A model generated the notes under the pieces. It searched no databases. It was not told where the DNA came from and was given only the letters and a program-made list of their open reading frames with translations. DNA of 64,000 nt from Chryseobacterium cucumeris. Its GTDB lineage: Bacteria > Bacteroidota > Bacteroidia > Flavobacteriales > Weeksellaceae. Made by a program: the position numbers and the translations under genes. This document shows positions 17,471-29,959 of this stretch, in pieces. Position 1 is the first letter of the stretch. Each line of letters starts with the position of its first letter. The DNA lies in assembly GCF_016775705.1 (NCBI RefSeq), contig NZ_CP068760.1, positions 1,240,001 through 1,304,000 on the forward strand, written 5' to 3'.

Positions 17471-18682
17471 TTAAACCGTTTTTACTGTTTTTTTCTTTTT
17501 TCTGCCCCACCAGATCATAAATCCGGTAACCGGAAGCGAGGCACAAATGATACTTACAATAAATGCAATGATCTTGGTAGGAAGTCCCAGAATAGCACCT
17601 ACGTGAATATCATAATTGGCGTTCACAACCTTTTCTCCGAAGTTTTTGTCTTTCGGGTCATGAGTGTGCAGCAATTCCCCTGAGTTTTCATCAAAGATTA
17701 AGCTGCTGCTTTTATGGTACGAATAAGAAAGATGCTTTACGTATACTTCAAAGTTGGGGTGCTCGTGGTCATCCATATGCGGATGTCCTAAATCAATGGC
17801 GAAACCATAAGATTCAGGATATTTTGTCTGTACTGTATTGATGATTTTATCCAGTGTTCCTTCTGTTCTCAATTCGATAGGTGCCTTTGTTTTAATATGT
17901 GAGAAGTCGGGATATTTTGTTTCTCCACCGGAAAATATCACATAGATCATCGCCTGCACCACAAAGAATGCATAGAAAAGTCCGGTGATGGAAAAGACCA
18001 GAGCAAAGATCGATGCGTAAAATCCCAGTACATTATGAAGGTCGTAGTTTTTTCGCTTCCAGCTTTTAATATTTTTCCATTTGAAGGCAAAACGCTGTTT
18101 TCTGGCTGCTTTGTTCTTGGGCCACCATAGAATGATCCCGGAGATCAGCATGATAATAAAAATAATAACAGGAATTCCCACTACATAAGTTCCCCAGTCC
18201 TGTTTCAAGAGGTAGCTCCAGTGGATCATTTTTACAATATTGAAGAATCCGTATTTCTCATCATAGACTCTCAGTACTTTTCCGGTGTATGGGTTTACAT
18301 AAGCCTGTTTATAAATGGGAAATTCATCAAAATAGTTCCAGGCATCCGTATTATGTTCATACCAGAAGAACATATAGGACATTTTTTTATCAATAGGAAC
18401 ATTTACCCAGTGGATAGGGTATTTCTCTTTTATCTGTTCCGCAACAGCCTTTTCCATTACTCTGATGGGAAGGACCTGTTTCTGCTCTATATTTTGCTCG
18501 TGATGGTAGATGACATCTTTTCGGGTGATATTTTCCACTTCATCCTTAAAAACGTACAATGCTCCGGTAATAGAGATAATAAAGATCAGAAATCCTATTC
18601 CCAATCCGAACCACAGATGCAGTTTGGCAGACCATTTCTTAATGAACCCCGGCTTCTTTTTATGATGATGTTTTTTCTTCAT
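17471..18682 (-). CDS. PepSY-associated membrane protein (module 2)
   Basis: 403 residues from ATG 18682 (MKKKHHHKKKPGF); the earlier codons are spacer. Four or five membrane helices, starting with LHLWFGLGIGFLIFIISITGALYVF, and the conserved WSYLL and HWSYLLKQDWGTYVVGIP segments. PepSY_TM proteins accompany iron uptake and some act as siderophore-iron reductases. The His/Lys-rich N-terminus matches the paralogue at 20847-22049. Last gene of the operon. Confidence 0.88.
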   Translation of the reverse strand: MKKKHHHKKKPGFIKKWSAKLHLWFGLGIGFLIFIISITGALYVFKDEVENITRKDVIYHHEQNIEQKQVLPIRVMEKAVAEQIKEKYPIHWVNVPIDKKMSYMFFWYEHNTDAWNYFDEFPIYKQAYVNPYTGKVLRVYDEKYGFFNIVKMIHWSYLLKQDWGTYVVGIPVIIFIIMLISGIILWWPKNKAARKQRFAFKWKNIKSWKRKNYDLHNVLGFYASIFALVFSITGLFYAFFVVQAMIYVIFSGGETKYPDFSHIKTKAPIELRTEGTLDKIINTVQTKYPESYGFAIDLGHPHMDDHEHPNFEVYVKHLSYSYHKSSSLIFDENSGELLHTHDPKDKNFGEKVVNANYDIHVGAILGLPTKIIAFIVSIICASLPVTGFMIWWGRKKKKTVKTV

Positions 18683-18690
18683 ATAACAAT

Positions 18691-18720
18691 AAAAGTAAAG
18701 CAAATATATGCTTTACTTTT
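18691..18720. other. Intercistronic hairpin, receptor 2 to PepSY 2
   Basis: AAAAGTAAAGC (18691-18701) and GCTTTACTTTT (18710-18720) form a perfect 11-bp stem with an 8-nt loop, in the gap between the receptor stop and the PepSY start. It could attenuate or process the transcript. Confidence 0.65.
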
Positions 18721-18732
18721 TATTTAGTTTAA

Positions 18733-20847
18733 TTAAAATCTGTATTCAACCATGAATGTTCCTCTCAGTCCAAGAGCATTGGTAAAATCACTGTCTCTTG
18801 CTGTCCACCATGAAATGGCAGGCTGGTACAGTTTGTTGAAAATGTTTTCAATACCTAATGATACTCTCCAGTTGTTGTTAACCTCATAACTGGATTTGAA
18901 ATTGAAAACAGTATACTCAGGTACATATCCTTCACCATAAGCATACAATCCTGTCTTGGCATTAGGTTCAAATCTGTTTTGCTGGAAAGAGTGAAGCATA
19001 TCAAGACCAACGGATAAAGCTGGAACAGGTCTGGCCTGAACATATGCCAATACTTTAGGGGCAGAAATTCTGCTGTTGTTGATCTTTGTTGAATAATCAC
19101 CGTCATCTTTTACAGAAGTAATTCCTTCCATCCAGCTGTAGCTTCCGCCAAACTGAATCCATTTTACCGGAGTAAAGTGTAAGAATCCTTCCACTCCGTA
19201 CACGATTTCAGGAGATCGCTGAATCATTAATGCTCTGTCCGGACTTTGTACGAATGATGCTCCCAGTTTCGATGTGCTTACATAAGAAGTTAATTCATAA
19301 TTCAACCAACTGGAAAGCTGTCCTGTTGCTCCCAATTCGTAATTATTAACGATGATCGGTTTCGTTTCCAGATTTTTGATCGTTTCAGAAGTTGAGGTTC
19401 TTAAAATTCTTCCTAACTCATTGATAGAGTAGGCCTGAGAGAAGCTACCAAAGAGGTTGATATAAGGCTCAATATTATAGCGGATACCAATATTTCCTAC
19501 CAGTGCATTGTAGCTCAGTTTTCCACCTGCAACAGGAATACTTTTCGTGAAAGTTCCGTCACTTTTAAGGGTAGAAAGGGTATTGAAGTCATCTACATTT
19601 ACTTTGATGTTTTCGTAACGAAGTCCTCCTTTGATGGTGAACTTTTTAAACAGATCTATTTTTGCCAGTACGAAAGGTGCAATATTGGTCATGTTCATAT
19701 TGGGAGTCCAGAAACGTCCGTCTTCCAGTTTTTGTACCGTTTCATCATTCAGAATATCGGCTCCGTAGATAATTTCTCCCTGAGAATTGGCTGAGTTCCA
19801 AAGCTGGGTATCAAAATTGAATCTTGCTCCTGCCTTTTTTGAAATTACATTCGACTGCCCGCCGTTGAAAAAGGTGTCGCTGTAGCCGTAAACGGTTTTA
19901 AAATCCTGATAATAAAGGTTGATATTCAAAGACGTTCCTGCAAACAGGTTCTTGTTGTCGTAGCTTACTCTTATGTTGTGGTTTTTAGGAGTTCCCTGGG
20001 GAGTTGTTTCCAAACCTTTCCCAATTCCTTCACCAATCGTTGGCTTGATGCCGTATTTTCCTGTTTTTAATCCTACATTCAGATCTGATCTTGATGAATA
20101 GCCAATGTAAGAAGCCTCAATTCTCTGATTTTCGTTGATGTCATAACCTATTTTCAACAGTCCGTTGTAGTTGTCCATCTTCGCAATGCTATAGGTAGGA
20201 CTTATCAAAACACCATCACCGTCTTTTGTATATCCTGTTCTTTCGTAGGCTAATGAAAGGGTATAATCAAACTTGTTGATCTTTCCGGATAAAAGCTGAC
20301 TGGCTCTTACTCCTAAAGTACCTCCATAAGGCTGCCCTGTAAGCCCGATCTGTGAAATCCCGGAGATTTTTTTATCTGTTTTGCTTCTTTTTGTAATATA
20401 ATTGATGATCCCTCCGTCTGCTCCGTTACCATAAATGGAAGAAGCTCCTTTGATTACCTCTATTCTTTCGATCGCTGAAGGGTCAATGGTTCTTAAATCT
20501 CTTGCTCCGTTACGAAGTGGGGTAGACTGTGGAATTCCATCAATCAAAACCAGAACCTGACGTCCTCTTAAGGTCTGTCCTGTATTGGATGTCTGTCCCG
20601 AATTGGTTCCTAAACTGGGAACGGTATACTGCAGGATGCTTGTGATATCTGAGTTAACGGTCAGCTGAGACTGAATCTGTTTCTCTCCTACCACCGTTAC
20701 GGAGCTTGGAACTTCTTTTATGCTTTCCTTTTTTCTGGAAGCAGTCATGACAACCTCGTCTACATTTTTAGTTTGTAAACTATCTTTTACCTGAGCAAAA
20801 ACAGTGGCAGTTCCTAAGCAGGCAGCTGATAAAAGCACTTTTTTCAT
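18733..20847 (-). CDS. TonB-dependent outer membrane receptor (module 2)
   Basis: 704 residues from ATG 20847 (MKKVLLSAACLGTATVFAQ, signal peptide). TonB-box region near VDEVVMTASRKKES, plug domain with VLVLIDGIPQ and IERIEVIKGASSIYGNGADGG, then the barrel ending in a terminal Phe (VEYRF). Type resembles siderophore or haem receptors; the ligand is not readable. Its ATG overlaps the stop of the preceding PepSY gene (TAATG), so translation is coupled. Confidence 0.93.
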   Translation of the reverse strand: MKKVLLSAACLGTATVFAQVKDSLQTKNVDEVVMTASRKKESIKEVPSSVTVVGEKQIQSQLTVNSDITSILQYTVPSLGTNSGQTSNTGQTLRGRQVLVLIDGIPQSTPLRNGARDLRTIDPSAIERIEVIKGASSIYGNGADGGIINYITKRSKTDKKISGISQIGLTGQPYGGTLGVRASQLLSGKINKFDYTLSLAYERTGYTKDGDGVLISPTYSIAKMDNYNGLLKIGYDINENQRIEASYIGYSSRSDLNVGLKTGKYGIKPTIGEGIGKGLETTPQGTPKNHNIRVSYDNKNLFAGTSLNINLYYQDFKTVYGYSDTFFNGGQSNVISKKAGARFNFDTQLWNSANSQGEIIYGADILNDETVQKLEDGRFWTPNMNMTNIAPFVLAKIDLFKKFTIKGGLRYENIKVNVDDFNTLSTLKSDGTFTKSIPVAGGKLSYNALVGNIGIRYNIEPYINLFGSFSQAYSINELGRILRTSTSETIKNLETKPIIVNNYELGATGQLSSWLNYELTSYVSTSKLGASFVQSPDRALMIQRSPEIVYGVEGFLHFTPVKWIQFGGSYSWMEGITSVKDDGDYSTKINNSRISAPKVLAYVQARPVPALSVGLDMLHSFQQNRFEPNAKTGLYAYGEGYVPEYTVFNFKSSYEVNNNWRVSLGIENIFNKLYQPAISWWTARDSDFTNALGLRGTFMVEYRF

Positions 20848-22049
20848 TATATTTTCTTTCCTTTTTTCTTTCTTTTTCCCCACCAGACCAGAAATCCGGT
20901 TACAGGGAGCGATGTACATGTGAGGCCGGCTATAAACCAGATGACTTTTCCAATGATTCCGAAGTAGGAACCGGTATGGATGTCATAATTGGCGTTGGAA
21001 TATTTCTCGGCAGTATTGAGATTGTGATGAGGTTTATTGGCGAGCAGTTTTCCGGAGTATTTGTCGAATGTCAGGATGTTTCTTTCACTGTATCTTCCAT
21101 CCATCCCATAAACCGTTACCGGAAGATTCTTCAGTTCTTTTCCTTTTTTATTCTTTCCGTTCAAAGTAATTCTGAAGCTGGATGATTTTGCGTACAGCTT
21201 TTGAGTTTGTGTCGCAGCGAGATCAAAAACAGCTTCATTCTTTGCCATCAGAGAGTCCGGGGATTTTCTTTCTTTTTCCTTTGGCAGTTCCCATGAACCA
21301 GACAGTGCAAAAGTAAAAGTGTTTTTTACATAGGGATAGGCAAAATATAGTCCGGTAACACTCAGAAGCAGCGCAATAAATGATGCATAGAATCCAAGAA
21401 CATTATGAAGATCATAGTTTTTACGCTTCCAGTTTTTTACATTTTCCCAATTGAACCAAAAACGTCCTTTTCTTGCATTTTTGTTTTTAGGCCACCATAA
21501 AATGATCCCTGTAATCAGCATAATGACGAAAATAACAGTTGGGATTCCTACAGTATACGGTCCCCATTCTGAATTAAGCAGAAGTCCCCAGTGGATATAT
21601 TTCAGAATATTGAACACATCATACTTTTCATCATAAACTGCCAGGATTTGCCCGGTGTACTGATTCACATAGACTAGTTTGTTGATGTGTACCTGCTGAA
21701 AATAATTCCATCCCTTTTTGCTTTTGTCATAGTATTCAAACTGATAGGCTTTTGTTTTGTCTAAAGGAATTTCTACAGCACTTACGGGATATTTTTCATT
21801 AAGTTCCAGCGTAACTTTTTCACGAAGCAGATGAATAGACAATGGCTTTTTTCCGATATCCTCCTTTTTCAGGTAAATGGCTTCTTTGCGTAAGCTATTC
21901 TGTATTTCATCCTTAAAAACATATAAAGTCCCTGAAAGAGAGACTATAAATACAATGATTCCAACAGATAAACCCAGCCACAAATGCAGCTTTGCAGACC
22001 ATTTTTTTGCGGGAGACACTTTCTTTTTATGATGATGCTTTTTTCTCAT
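20847..22049 (-). CDS. PepSY-associated membrane protein (module 1)
   Basis: 400 residues, paralogue of 17471-18682: both start with a KKHHHKKK tail, then KKWSAKLHLWLGL and the same helix order (SGTLYVFKDEIQN, GPYTVGIPTVIFVIML, YDLHNVLGFYASF). Predicted inner-membrane partner of the receptor genes, perhaps reducing imported ferric siderophore. The stop shares a base with the next receptor's ATG. Confidence 0.88.
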   Translation of the reverse strand: MRKKHHHKKKVSPAKKWSAKLHLWLGLSVGIIVFIVSLSGTLYVFKDEIQNSLRKEAIYLKKEDIGKKPLSIHLLREKVTLELNEKYPVSAVEIPLDKTKAYQFEYYDKSKKGWNYFQQVHINKLVYVNQYTGQILAVYDEKYDVFNILKYIHWGLLLNSEWGPYTVGIPTVIFVIMLITGIILWWPKNKNARKGRFWFNWENVKNWKRKNYDLHNVLGFYASFIALLLSVTGLYFAYPYVKNTFTFALSGSWELPKEKERKSPDSLMAKNEAVFDLAATQTQKLYAKSSSFRITLNGKNKKGKELKNLPVTVYGMDGRYSERNILTFDKYSGKLLANKPHHNLNTAEKYSNANYDIHTGSYFGIIGKVIWFIAGLTCTSLPVTGFLVWWGKRKKKGKKI

Positions 22050-22057
22050 AGCAAAAA

Positions 22058-22079
22058 GTTAACCCCATGAGGGGCTAAC
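22058..22079 (-). other. Intercistronic hairpin, receptor 1 to PepSY 1
   Basis: On the minus strand GTTAGCCCC and GGGGTTAAC pair (one G-T) with loop TCAT and then TTTTTGC. It lies directly before the PepSY start, in the same position as the hairpin at 18691-18720. Looks like a leaky terminator. Confidence 0.65.
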
Positions 22080-22089
22080 CTTTGATTTT

Positions 22090-24270
22090 TTAAAATTTGT
22101 ATGTAACAGATCCCAGTACATTGATTAACTTCTGTGGATTCGCTGTTGTATATCCAATCCAGTAATGCTGACTTGTAAAGTTGTCAACTTTTACTCCAAC
22201 TCTGAATTTTCTGGCGTCGTAAAATGCATTGGCATTCATTACAAAATACTTAGGAAGAGTGAAAGTAGATACTCTGCTGGTTGCAGGATCTAATTGATTA
22301 AATATCTTGTTGGCATTAGCAAAATTTCCTCCTACTCCGAAACCAAGCCCTTTTAAATTTCCGTCCAGAAACTGGTAACTTGCGTTAAAATTAGCCAGCC
22401 ATGGAGAACCTGCTGTAGCAGGTCTTAAGCCTGTAGCCATATCCGTAGTATCATTATAGGAAACACCACCTATTAAAGAGAATCCCTTGATTAAATATGC
22501 ATTTACTTCCAATTCAACACCCTTACTTTGAATTTCACCTGCCTGAGTTTGTACTGATTTACCTGCCCCGGTATATTGTCCGGTAGCTACCAGCATATTT
22601 TTAACTCTGATATCATAATAACTTACGGAAGCATTAATTTTTCCATTGATCAGATTGGCTTTGAAACCTCCTTCAAACTGATTCGCTCTTTCCGGATCCG
22701 AAAGGGCTATACTTCCTGCAAGATCGGTGGTAAAATATCCGTTGCTTTTAAAACTGTTCTGATAATTTCCAAAAATTGAAAATTTGTCTTTAATAATCTG
22801 GTAAACTACACCAGCCTTAGGAGACCATGCAGATTGATTATAAGGGTCTACCGTGGACATAAAATATTTACCTTCCTTTGCATTATTGTTTTCATATCGG
22901 AGCCCCAATACAATGTTTAATCCTGAAAGTGGAGTAAAAACGTTGGAAATATATCCACTGTAAGTATTAAGATCTCCATCACTATCAAAATGCCCAACCT
23001 TGTTTGGGTCATTATATAAATCACCTAATGTAGTTCCGTTAAAACCAGAATAATCACCACCATTAGCCGGTACACTATCAAAATTTCCGCTCGCTAAATA
23101 AATATATCTTGATCTGTCTTTTGTTTTCAGATAATCAAAACCAGCTACGGTTCTGTTTCTCATTCCATTCCCGAAAGTGAAGTCAAAGTTAAAATTCTGC
23201 TGTATCTGGAAATATGATTTTCTACTATCTCTGGTCGCCTGGTCATTTCTGTCCACAAGAAGATTATTGCTGGCATCTACTCTTGCAGCGAAATAAGGTC
23301 CGAAACCATCTGAGTAACTGCTCGAAGAGTTGATGTTGGTAGATGATTTAATATGCTCGTTGATCTTATAATTTACCTGACCGAAGATATTATTTACTCT
23401 TGCCGTAGTATAGAGGTCATTTCCAAGATAAGATTCTCTGTAATTAAGTCCCTTTTTTTCAAGGTCTTTCATATTATCAATTCCTCCAAGGTTTTCAGGT
23501 GTCAGATAAAAGAAGAAAGGTTCACCAACCGCTCTGGTGTTGAACATTTCATATTCAACATTGAACTGAAGTTTATCATTTACATTATAAGTTAAAGATG
23601 GAGCAAAGGCAAAATAGGTGTTTTTAGCATCCGTTTTCTGAAATGTTCCTTCGTTTGTATAAGCTGTATTGATTCTGAAAAGCAGTTTATTATCTTTTGT
23701 AAGTGGAGCGTTGATGTCGGCTTGTGCTCTGTAAGTATTGTAACTCCCTCCAAAAAGACTTACCTGTCCTTCGAATCTTTCATATGGTTTTTTCGTAATT
23801 CGGTTAATTAAACCACCATAAGAAGCAACATTACTTCCGTATAAAGTTCCGGAAGGTCCTTTTAAAACCTCCAGTCTTTCAATATTAATGGCATCAATTG
23901 TAGTTGTAACCGGTGATACCAAACCGTTTCTCATTGAATTGTTGGAAGGGAAACCCCTTAAAACAATAAAAGAACCTCCGTCTCCGGCTCTGCTTGTTGC
24001 CGTCCACATTTTCTGAATCCCTGTAACATTTCTGTAGGCATCATCAACTGTAAAAATAGTCTGATTTTCTAAGACTGATCTGTTAATTGAGGAAAAAACC
24101 TGCGGATCTTCAATCGCTTTTAAAGGCATTTTGTTAGAATACTCACTATCTTTTTTGACATAGGTATTAATAATTACTTCATCAATATTTTTAGTGTTGG
24201 CAGAATCCTTTTTCTGAGCAAAAGTTAGTATAGAACCTAACATTGAGGCACAGATCAGTACATTTTTCAT
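22090..24270 (-). CDS. TonB-dependent siderophore receptor (module 1)
   Basis: 726 residues from ATG 24270 (MKNVLICASMLGSILTFAQ); an ATG three codons earlier (24279) is possible. Signal peptide, plug domain with GGSFIVLRGFPSN and IERLEVLKGPSGTLYG, characteristic of FhuA/FecA-type siderophore receptors, and a C-terminal barrel ending VTYKF. Imports an iron chelate across the outer membrane using TonB energy. First gene of the four-gene operon. Confidence 0.93.
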   Translation of the reverse strand: MKNVLICASMLGSILTFAQKKDSANTKNIDEVIINTYVKKDSEYSNKMPLKAIEDPQVFSSINRSVLENQTIFTVDDAYRNVTGIQKMWTATSRAGDGGSFIVLRGFPSNNSMRNGLVSPVTTTIDAINIERLEVLKGPSGTLYGSNVASYGGLINRITKKPYERFEGQVSLFGGSYNTYRAQADINAPLTKDNKLLFRINTAYTNEGTFQKTDAKNTYFAFAPSLTYNVNDKLQFNVEYEMFNTRAVGEPFFFYLTPENLGGIDNMKDLEKKGLNYRESYLGNDLYTTARVNNIFGQVNYKINEHIKSSTNINSSSSYSDGFGPYFAARVDASNNLLVDRNDQATRDSRKSYFQIQQNFNFDFTFGNGMRNRTVAGFDYLKTKDRSRYIYLASGNFDSVPANGGDYSGFNGTTLGDLYNDPNKVGHFDSDGDLNTYSGYISNVFTPLSGLNIVLGLRYENNNAKEGKYFMSTVDPYNQSAWSPKAGVVYQIIKDKFSIFGNYQNSFKSNGYFTTDLAGSIALSDPERANQFEGGFKANLINGKINASVSYYDIRVKNMLVATGQYTGAGKSVQTQAGEIQSKGVELEVNAYLIKGFSLIGGVSYNDTTDMATGLRPATAGSPWLANFNASYQFLDGNLKGLGFGVGGNFANANKIFNQLDPATSRVSTFTLPKYFVMNANAFYDARKFRVGVKVDNFTSQHYWIGYTTANPQKLINVLGSVTYKF

Positions 24271-24287
24271 GAAACTCAAATTTTCTG

Positions 24288-24340
24288 CAAATATATTATT
24301 TTTAACTGTTCTAAATAAATAATAATATTGATATTTATCA
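24288..24340 (-). promoter_or_regulatory. Candidate promoter and possible metal-regulator site upstream of receptor 1
   Basis: TATATTTG on the minus strand (24295-24288) fits TAnnTTTG and predicts a leader of about 14 nt. The palindrome TGATA-TT-TATCA (24329-24340) resembles a shortened Fur box. The promoter element is better supported than the operator. Confidence 0.45.
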
Positions 24341-24364
24341 TAAAATTATTATATACTGAATAAC

Positions 24365-24400
24365 AAAAAACCGCTATGGCCAATGCCAGAGCGGTTTTTA
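24365..24400. terminator. Bidirectional terminator downstream of secA
   Basis: AAAAACCGCT pairs with AGCGGTTTTT, with an inner GGC/GCC pair around CAAT. T-runs on both strands. Confidence 0.85.
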
Positions 24401-24421
24401 GATGATATTATTAAATTTTTC

Positions 24422-27496
<3,075 letters not shown>

Positions 27497-27504
27497 AAAT
27501 TTTT

Positions 27505-27539
27505 TGCTTTATGCTTAATGCAAAATGCTTTAAGCGTTT
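27505..27539. repeat. Heptamer-phased repeat in secA leader, block 1
   Basis: Five consecutive 7-nt units with GC at 27506, 27513, 27520, 27527 and 27534 (TGCTTTA type). It sits 8 bases upstream of the secA ATG. Confidence 0.85.
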
Positions 27540-27583
27540 TAAATAACACTTATCGTGTAAATTATATATAAAAAGGGCAAAAA

Positions 27584-27618
27584 AGCTCTAAGCACGCAGC
27601 CTAAAGCTTATCGCTTTA
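27584..27618. repeat. Heptamer-phased repeat in secA leader, block 2
   Basis: Five consecutive 7-nt units, minus strand TAAAGCG, ATAAGCT, TTAGGCT, GCGTGCT, TAGAGCT: each has GC at unit positions 5-6. Ends at the DUF2795 stop. Confidence 0.85.
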
Positions 27619-27840
27619 TTAATATTCGTCCTCGTTCCAAAGGAAATCCTCGTCAGTAGGATAGTCACTCCATACTTCTTCGATAGATTCATAAATTTCT
27701 CCTTCGTCCTCAATGGCCTGAAGGTTTTCTACTACTTCCATTGGTGCACCAGTTCTGATTGCGTAGTCAATAAGCTCTGCTTTTGTCATTGGCCAAGGTG
27801 CGTCACTTAGATATGAAGCTAATTCTAATGTCCAGTACAT
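27619..27840 (-). CDS. DUF2795 domain protein
   Basis: 73 residues, very acidic. Starts MYWTLELASYLSDAPWPMTK and contains KAELIDYAIRTGAP, the DUF2795 pattern of a small helical fold; function unknown. A -7 element TACTTTTG lies on the minus strand at 27865-27858, about 14 nt upstream of the expected transcript start. It precedes secA by about 120 bases, so it may be cotranscribed with it. Confidence 0.88.
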   Translation of the reverse strand: MYWTLELASYLSDAPWPMTKAELIDYAIRTGAPMEVVENLQAIEDEGEIYESIEEVWSDYPTDEDFLWNEDEY

Positions 27841-27857
27841 AATTTTCTAATTTTTTG

Positions 27858-27865
27858 CAAAAGTA
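27858..27865 (-). promoter_or_regulatory. Candidate -7 element for DUF2795/secA
   Basis: TACTTTTG on the minus strand fits TAnnTTTG, 17 bases before the ATG at 27840. No clear TTG at standard spacing. Confidence 0.5.
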
Positions 27866-27932
27866 TAAAAATAGGTTGTATAATAAACTTTTTTATACTT
27901 GATTTTCAATTCTTTTTATAATATTTTCTTAT

Positions 27933-27974
27933 AAATGGCTGTCACAAACTAACTGGCAGCTATGTCAGCCATTT
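27933..27974 (-). terminator. Candidate terminator after the epimerase gene
   Basis: AAATGGCTG (27933-27941) and CAGCCATTT (27966-27974) are exact complements around a 24-nt loop. No strong T-run, so moderate. Confidence 0.4.
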
Positions 27975-27976
27975 AC

Positions 27977-29005
27977 TTATTGTCGTTTTCTCAAAAACCA
28001 TTCCACAAATTTTTTTATGCCATTTTGGAAGTCTGTGGCCGGATTATACCTTATCAAATCCTTTGCTTTTGTAATATCGGCATTCGTTTTTGTGACATCT
28101 CCCGGCTGCATTGGCAGAATTTTTTTGATGGCAGATTTTCCCAATGTCTTTTCAATAGTAGTCACCATTGCAGACAAAGTGATTACCTGGTTTTCACCCA
28201 GATTCACAATTTCATAAATTCCTGAATTGTTTTCCAGATAAAGAATAGATTTGGTAATTCCATCAATGATATCATCTATATAAGTGTAGTCTCTGGCAGT
28301 ATTTCCGTCACCATAGAAAGGAATTTCCTGATTTTCCGAAATAAGCTTTGTGAACTTGTGTATGGCAAGGTCAGGTCTCTGTCTTGGTCCATATACTGTA
28401 AAAAACCTGAGCTGGATCATATCTATATGGTATAGATTATGGTAAACATGTCCTATAATTTCTCCGCTTTTCTTGGTAGCAGCATAAGGAGAGATAGGAT
28501 TGTCTACATTATCTGTTTCCGCAAAGGGAATTTTCTCATTGTTTCCATAAACACTTGATGAAGATGCACAGATGAATTTTTTAATATGGAAATCCTTACA
28601 CAGTTCCCAAAGATTCATAGTACCTCGTACATTCACTTCCTCGTACTCCAGAGGACGTTCAATAGAAGGGCGAACACCGGCAAGTGCAGCAAGATGGATC
28701 ACCATGTCAATATGATGATTCTTAAAGATGTTTTCAAGGCCTTTTAGGTCCCTGATATCCTGCCAATAGAGGGAATATTGGTCTGAATGGGTGAGGGAAA
28801 CCAAACGAGGAATATCCGTCTCTTTATCCGAGAACTCAAAATCCGAATTTTTACCGATTGACTCCAAAGTATTTTTAATTTTTACCTGATAGTCATAGAA
28901 ATTATCAAAATTGTCAATGTTTATGACAGAATGTCCATTTCTTAATAATCGTTCAACTAAATGGGAACCGATGAACCCACTACCGCCTGTTACAAGATAA
29001 ACCAT
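27977..29005 (-). CDS. NAD-dependent nucleotide-sugar epimerase (UDP-glucuronate 4-epimerase-like)
   Basis: 342 residues. Extended SDR with Rossmann motif VTGGSGFIGSHLVERLL (about 5-21), substrate Ser region CASSSSVYG and the catalytic YAATKKSGE (YxxxK). FTVYGPRQRPDLAIHKF is typical of UDP-glucuronate 4-epimerases of polysaccharide synthesis, but UDP-galactose or related substrates cannot be excluded. Single gene; TATTTTTG at 29031-29024 (minus) is a likely -7 element. Confidence 0.88.
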   Translation of the reverse strand: MVYLVTGGSGFIGSHLVERLLRNGHSVINIDNFDNFYDYQVKIKNTLESIGKNSDFEFSDKETDIPRLVSLTHSDQYSLYWQDIRDLKGLENIFKNHHIDMVIHLAALAGVRPSIERPLEYEEVNVRGTMNLWELCKDFHIKKFICASSSSVYGNNEKIPFAETDNVDNPISPYAATKKSGEIIGHVYHNLYHIDMIQLRFFTVYGPRQRPDLAIHKFTKLISENQEIPFYGDGNTARDYTYIDDIIDGITKSILYLENNSGIYEIVNLGENQVITLSAMVTTIEKTLGKSAIKKILPMQPGDVTKTNADITKAKDLIRYNPATDFQNGIKKFVEWFLRKRQ

Positions 29006-29023
29006 TTGTATTTTTTATGATTA

Positions 29024-29031
29024 CAAAAATA
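29024..29031 (-). promoter_or_regulatory. Candidate -7 element for the epimerase gene
   Basis: TATTTTTG on the minus strand fits TAnnTTTG and lies 18 bases before the ATG at 29005. Confidence 0.5.
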
Positions 29032-29094
29032 TAAATTTTACTTTTTGAAAAATATAATCATTAAATTTACTTAAAAAAGTAATATAAATATAAT

Positions 29095-29892
29095 ATGCAG
29101 TTTCAAGGGCAAATTTTAAAGATGACAAGCTACGATGCTAAGCCAATCCAATACTACCTCAATCTTTCCGGGGATCTGATCCACATGAATGAGCTGTTTG
29201 GAAAGGAGTTAAGCATAAAACATACAGGATTCCAGTGCGTAAATTGTGGTGAAAATAAACCAGTTTACAGAATGGGCTTCTGCAAAAACTGTTTTTTTGA
29301 AAGCCCTTATGCAAGCGATACCATTATCCGCCCGGAACTTTCTACAGCACATTTAGATATTGCAGAACGCGATCTTGAGATCGAAAAACAAATTCAGCTA
29401 CAGCCACACACTGTTTATCTGGCCTATACAGGAGATGTAAAAGTAGGGGTAACCAGAAATACACAGATTCCTACAAGATGGATTGATCAGGGTGCAACTT
29501 TTGCATTGCCTATCGCAAGAACAGAGAACCGTTACGAAGCAGGAATGATAGAAGTAGCTTTAAAAGAACATCTGGCAGATAAGACCAATTGGAGAAAGAT
29601 GCTGCAGGATGATTTTGAAGGAGAAGTAGACCTTGCCGATTTCCGACAAAAGATAAAAGAATATTTTCCTGACGATTTCCAGAAATTTTACAGTGATGGT
29701 GAAGAGCTGTGGATGTTTGATTATCCTTTTGAAAAACCTGAAAAAGTTTCTTCATTTACTTTGGATAAAAAGCCTGAATTTACAGGAAGGCTTACCGGAA
29801 TTAAAGGACAGTATCTGGGATTTGAAGGAGGGAACTTTATCAATGTAAGAGGACATGAGGGATATGTAATCGAGCTCGAAATAAAGAACTAG
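29095..29892 (+). CDS. DUF2797 family zinc-ribbon protein
   Basis: 265 residues. A four-Cys zinc ribbon, CVNCGENKPVYRMGFCKNC, is at about 46-64. Then HTVYLAYTGDVKVGVTRNTQIPTRWIDQGA, which has the look of a GIY-YIG-like core (YLAYTG...KVGVTR). Family seen in Bacteroidota and Actinobacteria; function not established. Divergent from the epimerase gene. Confidence 0.85.
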   Translation: MQFQGQILKMTSYDAKPIQYYLNLSGDLIHMNELFGKELSIKHTGFQCVNCGENKPVYRMGFCKNCFFESPYASDTIIRPELSTAHLDIAERDLEIEKQIQLQPHTVYLAYTGDVKVGVTRNTQIPTRWIDQGATFALPIARTENRYEAGMIEVALKEHLADKTNWRKMLQDDFEGEVDLADFRQKIKEYFPDDFQKFYSDGEELWMFDYPFEKPEKVSSFTLDKKPEFTGRLTGIKGQYLGFEGGNFINVRGHEGYVIELEIKN

Positions 29893-29901
29893 TATTAAAT
29901 G

Positions 29902-29943
29902 ATAGCCTTAACTTGAATCATAGATATCTTAAGCTAAGGCTAT
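29902..29943. terminator. Bidirectional terminator between DUF2797 and dsbD
   Basis: ATAGCCTTA pairs with TAAGGCTAT, extended by CTT/AAG, around a 16-nt loop. Confidence 0.65.
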
Positions 29944-29959
29944 TAAAAGTGAAATTTTA

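Noticed and set aside
24329..24340. Fur operator upstream of the siderophore receptor operon
   Set aside because: The palindrome TGATA-TT-TATCA lacks several consensus positions; kept only as a possible site and not claimed as a finding.
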